Assembly (NCBI GenBank): GCA_947179265.1
Contig: CAMXBB010000085.1
Coordinates: forward strand, 1-6,256
Source: an uncultured Bacillota bacterium
Lineage (GTDB): Bacteria > Bacillota_I > Bacilli_A > RF39 > UBA660
Length of the DNA stretch: 6,256 nucleotides
Direction: 5' to 3'
Both the position numbers and the translations under genes were made by a program. How positions within the stretch are numbered: the stretch's first letter is position 1; each line of letters opens with the position of its first letter. The notes under the pieces were generated by a model. That model made no database searches, was not told where the DNA came from, and saw only the letters and a program-made list of their open reading frames with translations. This document shows, in pieces, positions 1 through 5,416 of this stretch.

Positions 1-31
1 CTTTCTATCAATATAAGAGAGGTAGTGGATA

Positions 32-535
32 ATGAATTATGTAATTAGATTAGCAACTAAAGATGATATTAAAAATCTAGCAATTTTAAAGCAAAGAGTA
101 TGGGATGAAACTTATCGTGGAATCTATGAAGATGAAATAATTGATAATCTTGATTTTGATAAATCAGAAAAGACATTCGAAAAAATTATTGATAATGATG
201 ATATAGCTTTATATGTCGTTGAAAGTGGCGATGAATTAGTAGGTTATATGGATGCAGGAGCAACTGTAAGGGGTTATAAAGATTATGAGCAAGAAATCGG
301 TTTACTATATTTAAGAAGGGATTTTCAAGGATTAGGTATTGGTAAAAAGCTATTTTCTATTGGATACAATAAAATTAAAGAAAATGGATATGATAGATTT
401 TTTATATCCTGTAATAAGTATAATACGAATGCTCGTAAGTTTTATGAACATATGGGTGGTAAACTAATATATGAAGATGAAGAGTGTGATGATAGAAGAT
501 ATGCACAAGCAAAATTTCATTATGATGTAAATTAA
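32..535 (+). CDS. GNAT family N-acetyltransferase
   Basis: A 167-residue protein, about the usual size for a single-domain GNAT enzyme, which would transfer an acetyl group from acetyl-CoA to an amine of unknown identity in the cytoplasm. The N-terminus (IRLATKDDIKNLAILK, from residue 5) is the typical first strand and helix. The acetyl-CoA pyrophosphate-binding motif A is at about residues 90-110 and contains RRDFQGLGIGKK, matching Q/RxxGxG/A. A motif B-like segment, NTNARKFYEHMGG (131-143), is the classic 'N..A..FYe..GF' element near the C-terminus. A purine-rich Shine-Dalgarno (GAGAGG, 17-22) lies 9 bases before the ATG, which supports this start. The gene upstream is outside the window, so promoter and operon membership cannot be judged. 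The family call is strong; the substrate is unknown. Confidence 0.93.
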   Translation: MNYVIRLATKDDIKNLAILKQRVWDETYRGIYEDEIIDNLDFDKSEKTFEKIIDNDDIALYVVESGDELVGYMDAGATVRGYKDYEQEIGLLYLRRDFQGLGIGKKLFSIGYNKIKENGYDRFFISCNKYNTNARKFYEHMGGKLIYEDEECDDRRYAQAKFHYDVN

Positions 536-566
536 AGAAATTTGTTGGTCATTTTTGCTCCAATAT

Positions 567-572
567 AGGAGG
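567..572 (+). promoter_or_regulatory. Ribosome binding site fixing the start of the metallopeptidase-like gene
   Basis: A perfect AGGAGG lies 9 bases before the ATG at 582. It falls inside the longer reading frame that could start at the TTG at 555, so the TTG start would read through its own Shine-Dalgarno. This decides for ATG 582. Another ATG at 577 is out of frame and stops after two codons. Confidence 0.9.
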
Positions 573-581
573 TTTTATGTT

Positions 582-1535
582 ATGAGTAAAAAAATAGTTG
601 AGTTATATTCGATAGATTTTGAAGATCAAGAAATATTGGTGGGTACAGATGTTTTTAATCGTGAGTTACATTTTTTTATTGAAAGTGAAATGGGGCTTAC
701 TCCTGTTTCAGATGATATGCATATGCAATTAGTTAAACATTTAAATCCCTTTTCAGATCTTATAGGTGGTATAAAGGAATCAATAGATTATGTTGCTAAG
801 AAATATTTGGAAAAGAATAACAAGTTAGGGTTTTCTTCTTTAAATATGTTAAATAGTTTAGATAACTTGATTGTTAAATGTAGTGATTGTTCTTTAGAGG
901 AGTCTTCAGCATCTTATGAGGCGTTTAGTAATCGCATTAATTTTAATTTACCAAGTTGCTTTTTTACTGCAACTAAATTAAATTTCCAATTATATTTAGT
1001 ACTTCATCAAATTATTGCTCATGAGACTGGACATTTATCCGTTAGCGATATAGGATTTGATGATGAGGGAAATCTTGTTGTTAGCGCAGGATTCTTACAA
1101 AAAAAGATACCAATTATGGAAACTTTTAAAATCGGAGATGATATTGAATATTATCGTTTAGATACCAGTAAGGAATTTTTAGAAAATGAAGGTCGAGGAA
1201 TTGAAGAATTATTTAACACTTTAGAAGCAGATGAGGTATCTAATGGAGCAACTGCTACTAACTTTGCTCATAGATTAGATAAACTAACAGAAGGTAAACT
1301 CCGTATAGCAAGACGTAATCATTCATTGCCAGAGTATTATGATATTATGCAAGGCATAATTCCTTCACAAGAAAGAGCTTCTTTATTATTAGTGATACTA
1401 TCTGCTTACTATAATGAAATTGATGGGAATGATAAGGATTTGTGTGCTGAGTTAAATAATATAATAGAGAGAATTCTTGATGATTATGAAATTTCCCTTT
1501 TATCCTCAAGACCGAAAAAGGGAGTTAGCTATTAA
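582..1535 (+). CDS. Putative zinc metallopeptidase (HExxH protein)
   Basis: A 317-residue protein counted from ATG 582, chosen over the TTG at 555 because AGGAGG sits 9 bases upstream of the ATG. The key signal is HETGH at residues 147-151, preceded by a hydrophobic helix (about 136-146, FQLYLVLHQII). This is the usual zincin active-site layout: two zinc-binding His and the catalytic Glu148. A third zinc ligand is expected downstream. Glu203 or Glu208 in NEGRGIEEL (202-210), or Glu215 in LEADE (214-218), are candidates; the first resembles the 'NEG..E' third-ligand helix of gluzincins. There is no signal peptide or membrane segment, so it should be cytoplasmic. It is not a convincing ImmA/IrrE protein: the HExxH-to-Glu distance (52-64 residues) and surrounding residues differ from what I know of that family, and it is longer. 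It opens a cluster of DNA-processing genes, 29 bases before the UDG-like gene. The substrate is unknown; regulator cleavage or self-toxicity are only possibilities. Confidence 0.7.
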   Translation: MSKKIVELYSIDFEDQEILVGTDVFNRELHFFIESEMGLTPVSDDMHMQLVKHLNPFSDLIGGIKESIDYVAKKYLEKNNKLGFSSLNMLNSLDNLIVKCSDCSLEESSASYEAFSNRINFNLPSCFFTATKLNFQLYLVLHQIIAHETGHLSVSDIGFDDEGNLVVSAGFLQKKIPIMETFKIGDDIEYYRLDTSKEFLENEGRGIEELFNTLEADEVSNGATATNFAHRLDKLTEGKLRIARRNHSLPEYYDIMQGIIPSQERASLLLVILSAYYNEIDGNDKDLCAELNNIIERILDDYEISLLSSRPKKGVSY

Positions 1536-1564
1536 GAATACAGAATGAGAGAAGTGGAAGTTTT

Positions 1565-2287
1565 ATGTTCGATAAATATTGTAATGAAATTGATGCGTTA
1601 ACTAGTTTTGAGAAAAAAGATATATTAAATGCCAAATTTGAGTTATATAGCAATAAGAATATGAAGATTTTTTATGCTCCTCATAATGAAATAGTTAATG
1701 GTAATGCTAAAGTCTTCATAGTAGGAATAACTCCTGGATGGACACAAACTTGTATAGCTTATAAGACTGCTCATGATGGATTGAAAGAAGGGCTTAATCA
1801 TGAGGTAATAAAAAGAGAATGCAAAAGAAATTCCCGTTTTGCTGGTAGTATGAGGAAAAATTTAATTTCGATGTTAGACGAATTAAATTTAAATGAAAGA
1901 CTTCATATCTCTTCATGTTCAGAGTTATTTGAAAGTCAAGATGAATTACTGCATACAACTTCAATGATTCCTTATCCTGTTTTTATTAGTGGTAAGAACT
2001 ATACTGGATCAAATCCTAAGATATTGGATAGTGAGATATTGGAATCATATATAAGAGAGTATTTCTATAAAGAGGTTGCAAAGTTACCTAATGTATTGAT
2101 TATCCCATTAGGAAAAGCTGTGGAAGAGGTATTAGAGATGATGATTTCCGAGAAACTTATAAGGAAAGAACAGTGTTTATTAGGATTTCCTCATCCCTCA
2201 GGAGCTAATGCTCATAGAAAAAGACAATTTGAAGAAAACAAAGAAAACTTATTAAAGATAATAGAAGAATTCTTTAAAGAAAAATGA
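1565..2287 (+). CDS. Uracil-DNA glycosylase superfamily protein
   Basis: A 240-residue protein with the order of motifs seen in the UDG fold. The first strand and active-site loop is VFIVGITPGW (50-59), corresponding to GINPG or GEAPG in known families. A later strand-helix, NVLIIPLGKAVEEVL (176-190), matches the 'v.v.lG..A...l' element. The C-terminal loop GFPHPSGANAHR (207-218) matches the HPS or NPS DNA-intercalation loop carrying the active-site His (His210). Family members remove uracil or other damaged bases from DNA. Here Thr56 sits where catalytic families carry Asp, Asn or Glu, so base specificity or activity may be unusual. The fold call is good; assignment to a numbered UDG family is not possible by eye. 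The ribosome binding site is weak (GGAAG, 1556-1560), suggesting translation partly coupled to the gene upstream. It stops with TGA, 19 bases before the HhH-GPD gene. Confidence 0.8.
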   Translation: MFDKYCNEIDALTSFEKKDILNAKFELYSNKNMKIFYAPHNEIVNGNAKVFIVGITPGWTQTCIAYKTAHDGLKEGLNHEVIKRECKRNSRFAGSMRKNLISMLDELNLNERLHISSCSELFESQDELLHTTSMIPYPVFISGKNYTGSNPKILDSEILESYIREYFYKEVAKLPNVLIIPLGKAVEEVLEMMISEKLIRKEQCLLGFPHPSGANAHRKRQFEENKENLLKIIEEFFKEK

Positions 2288-2306
2288 GAAAGTAGTATAG
2301 ATTGAA

Positions 2307-3074
2307 ATGACAGAAGAAAAGTTTATAGATTATCATCAATGTGCAAAAGTTGTCAAAGTATTGGATGATTATTTTAAATCAATAGACGAGATAGCTAGTG
2401 TAGAGTATCCTAAAAACATTTTATATAAATCCAATGAGTATTTTCTTTATATGTTTTACTCTTGTTTATTAGACTACGGAATGCGTTCAAAAATATATCA
2501 TAAAAACTTAGCAAATACTTATGAAAAAAATCCTAAGATATTTGATCCTAAGTATGTTATTAATATGGAAATTGAAGAACTAAAAAATATTATCATAAAT
2601 AATATTCATCCTAGGTATCCGAACATTGCTGTAAGCAAATGGTTGGAATTATCAAAAGAACTAAGTTGTTATGATAATATTTTAGATTACTTGAAAGATA
2701 TCAATAGTTTTGAAAAGTTAGAATCATTTATTCGTGGTATTAAAGGATATGGTCAAAAGACAGGTGGATTATTAATCAGAATAATAACTGATACTAAAGT
2801 ATGTAATTTTAATGAAAATGTAGATAGTATACCTATTGATCGACATGATATAGAAATTAGTTTTCTAACAGGAATTATTGCTGATAAGCAAATTGGTAAT
2901 CGAACTATTAAGGAACTTTCGGATACCTATGTTAGAATTAGTAAGGATTTAGATATTAATCCTAGTGACGTTGATAAATATTTATGGGAACTTGGAAGTT
3001 CATTTTGTAATAGTAAAAGATGTAGTGAGTGTCCACTTAGTAATTGTTGTAAAGTAGATAAGAGGAAGATATGA
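2307..3074 (+). CDS. HhH-GPD DNA glycosylase/AP lyase, endonuclease III-like
   Basis: A 255-residue protein of the endonuclease III/MutY superfamily, which flips a damaged or modified base out of DNA and cuts the glycosidic bond. The helix-hairpin-helix is at about 141-157 (FIRGIKGYGQKTGG, the LPGVGxKTA motif). Lys151 occupies the place of the catalytic lysine of bifunctional enzymes. IPIDRHDIEIS (175-185) supplies the GPD aspartate, Asp178. With both present, base removal plus AP-lyase strand cleavage is plausible. The C-terminus has Cys234-x4-Cys239-x2-Cys242-x5-Cys248 (Cys247 is adjacent), like the 4Fe-4S loop of endonuclease III but with the first gap 4 instead of 6. The Lys-to-Asp distance (27) is longer than in E. 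coli Nth (18), and the N-terminal half is divergent, so this is not a housekeeping nth. No strong Shine-Dalgarno precedes the ATG, and its last 4 bases overlap the start of the next gene. The substrate is unknown. Confidence 0.87.
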   Translation: MTEEKFIDYHQCAKVVKVLDDYFKSIDEIASVEYPKNILYKSNEYFLYMFYSCLLDYGMRSKIYHKNLANTYEKNPKIFDPKYVINMEIEELKNIIINNIHPRYPNIAVSKWLELSKELSCYDNILDYLKDINSFEKLESFIRGIKGYGQKTGGLLIRIITDTKVCNFNENVDSIPIDRHDIEISFLTGIIADKQIGNRTIKELSDTYVRISKDLDINPSDVDKYLWELGSSFCNSKRCSECPLSNCCKVDKRKI

Positions 3075-3493
3075 ATATAAGTAAAAATAGTATGACTCTT
3101 AATGATAAAGATATTGGTATCAGTAAAATTGAACTAAATAAATGCGATTTGCTGGTTACTGATAAATCAGGTAAGTATTGTTTAAAAGTTTATTTATTAT
3201 ATAATTGGAAGGATATCAATAACATTAAGATAGGTCAAAAAAGAAAAATTGATTTCAATGAATATTGCTTTTCAGAAAATAATGAACCTGCTTTAATATG
3301 GCCTGTAGAGTGTTTAGTAGAAAAGATAAGTGATACCTCTTTATACTTTTATTTAAGTTTTAATGATTTAGAAAATGAGACCACTTATATGAATAGTAGA
3401 GAGCATTTTGATATCAAATTAAAGTCTCTTAAAGTAAAAGTATTAATTGACGATAGAGATGCTGTAAATGGATCTATTATATATAATTTTTAG
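3071..3493 (+). CDS. Hypothetical protein co-translated with the glycosylase
   Basis: A 140-residue protein I do not recognise. Its ATG overlaps the TGA of the glycosylase gene (ATGA at 3071-3074), and AGAGGA (3061-3066) lies inside the end of that gene, so the two are very likely translationally coupled and made in similar amounts. The sequence alternates hydrophobic and polar residues through most of its length (for example CDLLVTDKSGKYCLKVYLLY, residues 25-44, and SLYFYLSF, about 90-97), which suggests a mainly beta, perhaps barrel or sandwich, fold. There is no signal peptide, membrane helix, cysteine cluster or catalytic motif that I can identify. Its position between a glycosylase and a nuclease makes an accessory or partner role in the same pathway the simplest guess, but this is inference only. 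Confidence 0.8.
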   Translation: MNISKNSMTLNDKDIGISKIELNKCDLLVTDKSGKYCLKVYLLYNWKDINNIKIGQKRKIDFNEYCFSENNEPALIWPVECLVEKISDTSLYFYLSFNDLENETTYMNSREHFDIKLKSLKVKVLIDDRDAVNGSIIYNF

Positions 3494-3527
3494 GTTATGT
3501 TAGATTTTTTTGTAAGGGAGATTAAGT

Positions 3528-4076
3528 ATGAGTGATTTAGACAAATTAATAGAGATTGTGGAAAAAACTAGTGATATTTTCTTGAGTCAACATAAAAATT
3601 TTATATTATCAGGTGTATCTGAAAGAAGCTGGTATACACCAATTGCAATAACTTTAACAGATCTTATTAAAAAAAATAGTATAAATGGATATTATGTTGA
3701 TACGGAATATAACAGAAATTTTGATGGTAAATTAAAAACCGTTTATGATGATGCCACTCTTATAGTAATTCCTATCACCTGTGATATTATAGTTCATAGT
3801 AGAGGAGAAAATATTAATAAGGATAATTTAATCTGTATAGAGATGAAAAAGTCGAACGCTAAAATAAAGGATAAATTAACTGATAAGAGAAGACTCCAAC
3901 TTTTAACAAAAAAATCATTTGATAATGTTTGGTCTGCTGATGGTAAATGTTTCCCAGAACATGTATGTGGTTATGAGTTAGGAGTTTATTATGAAATAGA
4001 TATAAAACGTCAAAAAGCGCATTTAGAATATTACAAGGAAGGAAATATGATTACTGAAAGAAGCATAGATTTTTAG
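3528..4076 (+). CDS. Small PD-(D/E)xK nuclease-like protein
   Basis: A 182-residue protein with the landmarks of the restriction-endonuclease fold. They are Glu32 in GVSERSWY (29-36), VDTEYNR (57-63), CDIIVHSRG (85-93) with Asp86 as the first metal-binding acid, and LICIEMKKS (101-109) giving Glu105-x-Lys107, the E-x-K half of the motif. Further landmarks are DKRRL (119-123) and YELGVYY (149-155). The run SER, then VDxEYNR, DIIVHxRG and NLxxIExKK, is one I recall from a widespread group of stand-alone small bacterial proteins annotated as hypothetical or PD-(D/E)xK. It is likely a metal-dependent DNA endonuclease, though this is not shown for this protein. It has no DNA-binding accessory domain, so targeting may come from its neighbours. 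The start is well supported: AAGGGAG at 3514-3520 is 7 bases before the ATG. It is the last gene of the DNA-processing cluster. Confidence 0.78.
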   Translation: MSDLDKLIEIVEKTSDIFLSQHKNFILSGVSERSWYTPIAITLTDLIKKNSINGYYVDTEYNRNFDGKLKTVYDDATLIVIPITCDIIVHSRGENINKDNLICIEMKKSNAKIKDKLTDKRRLQLLTKKSFDNVWSADGKCFPEHVCGYELGVYYEIDIKRQKAHLEYYKEGNMITERSIDF

Positions 4077-4102
4077 AAAGTGATAATGGTAAAAGTTTAA
4101 TT

Positions 4103-4726
4103 ATGGATAAATTATTTTTGGAAATACCTACGATTACTAGAAAACAGGAGGCACTAGATTATCTAGAAGAGAACGCTAAATACAATTCTGAATTTAATGG
4201 TACTGGTGGTATGGATGATTGCTTGGATGAAATAACTTATGAAGAGTGGTTATTAGAGCTTGAAAGACGAAAAGATATAGAATATTTAAATCGCATAAAC
4301 AGATGTCAATCAAAAACCTTTTTTGTGGTAAGAGAAAGTGATAATAGAATAGTTGGAATGATTAATGTCAGATATAATATAAGTGATGAAAGATTAAAAA
4401 CTTGGGCATCTCATATTGGTTATGGCATTAGACCTACAGAAAGAAGCAAAGGTTATGCCAAAATAGCATTATATTTAGCTCTATTAGAGGAACAAAAGTT
4501 AGGAGAAAAGCAAGTGTTACTGGAGTGTACAGTTGATAATATAGGTTCTAATAAAACAATTTTGTCATTAGGTGGTGTGCTTGAAAAAACAGAACTAGAT
4601 GAGTTTGATAATATGATGACGAATTACTATTGGATTGATGTCCGTGAATCAATTGAAAATCACTATTTGGAATACAAGGATTATATAAGAGATGATTATA
4701 AAGCTATAAGTAAAACATTGTATTAA
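4103..4726 (+). CDS. GNAT family N-acetyltransferase, COG3981-like
   Basis: A 207-residue acetyltransferase. The core strand FFVVRESDNRIVGMINVRYN (73-92) is followed by HIGYGIRPTERSKGYAKIAL (104-123). This is the 'H.GY.IRP.ER.KGYA' form of the acetyl-CoA motif A that I associate with the COG3981 group. LLECTVDNIGSNKTILSLGG (139-158) is motif B with the conserved Asn. The usual domain end is near YYWIDV (175-180); about 27 extra charged and aromatic residues follow, which is longer than most members I know. No clear Shine-Dalgarno precedes the ATG. Expression may rely on coupling to the nuclease gene 26 bases upstream, or initiation may be inefficient. A four-codon frame starting at 4086 lies just upstream but has no support as a gene. 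The substrate is unknown. Confidence 0.9.
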   Translation: MDKLFLEIPTITRKQEALDYLEENAKYNSEFNGTGGMDDCLDEITYEEWLLELERRKDIEYLNRINRCQSKTFFVVRESDNRIVGMINVRYNISDERLKTWASHIGYGIRPTERSKGYAKIALYLALLEEQKLGEKQVLLECTVDNIGSNKTILSLGGVLEKTELDEFDNMMTNYYWIDVRESIENHYLEYKDYIRDDYKAISKTLY

Positions 4727-4744
4727 TGAAAGGATGAGCAAATA

Positions 4745-5356
4745 ATGAAATTTTTAGGAAGTAAGACAATAGAAACAGATAGGCTGATATTAAAAGCACA
4801 AACGATGGTTGAGCAAAAAAGATTATGGGAAATATTAATGCTCCCTGATGTTAATAGGTATTTTTTAACTGTTCCACCCAAATTTAGAGAAAAGCTTGGA
4901 GATTGGGATAAACAAAAAATTTTTTATGAAGACGATATGAAGCATGCCAATGATGATAATATCTTTAGATGGAGTATCTTTTTAAAGGATACAGGCGAGT
5001 GCATTGGAAGATTGTCTTGTCATGAAGCCCATGATGAGGACGAAGAGTTAAGTGATCCCAATATTCGTGGTGTAGGTTGGATTATAGATCCAAAATTTCA
5101 AGGAAAAGGTTATGGAACAGAAGCCGCAAAAGCCATGATAGATTTTATGTTTTTAGAATGTGAAATTGATGAAATAATAACTGGAGCAGCAATCTCTAAT
5201 CCAGCTTCATGGAAGATTATGGAAAGATTAGGATTTAAAAGACAAGAAAATACCAAATTGGTTCAGTATACGTTTCTCGATGAATTAACTGAAGATTACT
5301 CGTATGTAATGACTAGAGAAAGATATTTATCTTTAAATTCAACTAATAGAAGTTAA
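4745..5356 (+). CDS. GNAT family N-acetyltransferase, RimJ/RimL-like
   Basis: A 203-residue protein of the RimJ/RimL-type branch. It starts with ETDRLILKAQT (10-20), the usual 'TeRL.Lr' opening. The acetyl-CoA motif A is GWIIDPKFQGKGYGTEAAKA (111-130), with the Q-G-K-G-Y-G loop at 119-124. AAISNPASWKIMERLGFKRQ (148-167) is the 'N.aS..vmeKlGF' motif B. Known relatives acetylate ribosomal protein N-termini, antibiotics or small amines; nothing here picks among them. An acidic stretch at 94-104 (EAHDEDEELSD) is a modest oddity. AAAGGA (4729-4734) is 10 bases before the ATG, and an in-frame TGA at 4727 excludes an upstream extension. It lies 18 bases after the other GNAT gene, probably in one transcript, but the two are too different to be a recent duplication. 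Confidence 0.94.
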   Translation: MKFLGSKTIETDRLILKAQTMVEQKRLWEILMLPDVNRYFLTVPPKFREKLGDWDKQKIFYEDDMKHANDDNIFRWSIFLKDTGECIGRLSCHEAHDEDEELSDPNIRGVGWIIDPKFQGKGYGTEAAKAMIDFMFLECEIDEIITGAAISNPASWKIMERLGFKRQENTKLVQYTFLDELTEDYSYVMTRERYLSLNSTNRS

Positions 5357-5383
5357 AAAACTTTTCTTTTCTATATTAGAATA

Positions 5384-5392
5384 TGATATAAT
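5384..5392 (+). promoter_or_regulatory. Extended -10 promoter for the last gene
   Basis: TGATATAAT reads as a perfect extended -10 (TG-n-TATAAT). The region 17-19 bases upstream is only T-rich (5362-5369) with no good TTGACA, as is common for extended -10 promoters. Initiation near 5399 would give a leader of under 20 bases before the ATG at 5417, with AAGGAG at 5404-5409 as ribosome binding site (spacing 7). This separates the last gene from the upstream GNAT genes. Confidence 0.7.
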
Positions 5393-5416
5393 AGCCATCT
5401 ATGAAGGAGAATAATT

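Noticed and set aside
536..581. Promoter in the gap before the metallopeptidase gene
   Set aside because: No TATAAT-like hexamer with a matching -35 at proper spacing. The cluster may be read from upstream or from an unrecognised promoter.
582..1535. ImmA/IrrE (M78) assignment for the HExxH protein
   Set aside because: HExxH alone is not enough. The spacing to candidate third ligands and the flanking residues do not match the usual M78 pattern, and there is no partner repressor in the window.
2285..2309. TGA read as Trp (Mycoplasma-type code), joining the two glycosylase frames
   Set aside because: TGA terminates the UDG-like gene and the HhH-GPD gene at sensible domain ends, the frames differ, and Trp is encoded by TGG throughout.
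4086..4100. Tiny ATG frame (four codons and a stop) just before the GNAT at 4103, as a leader peptide
   Set aside because: No clear ribosome binding site, no attenuator hairpin, and such frames occur by chance at this base composition.
5350..5370. Small inverted repeat AAGTT-AAAA-AACTT followed by a T-rich tract, as a terminator of the GNAT genes
   Set aside because: Only 5 bp with one G-C pair, overlapping the stop codon, and the T-tract is interrupted. It is too weak to call in such AT-rich DNA.
1..5416. Integron-like cassette array, suggested by single-direction GNATs and small unknown genes
   Set aside because: The spacers between genes are short and share no inverted repeat or attC-like sequence, and some genes overlap, so they are not separate cassettes.
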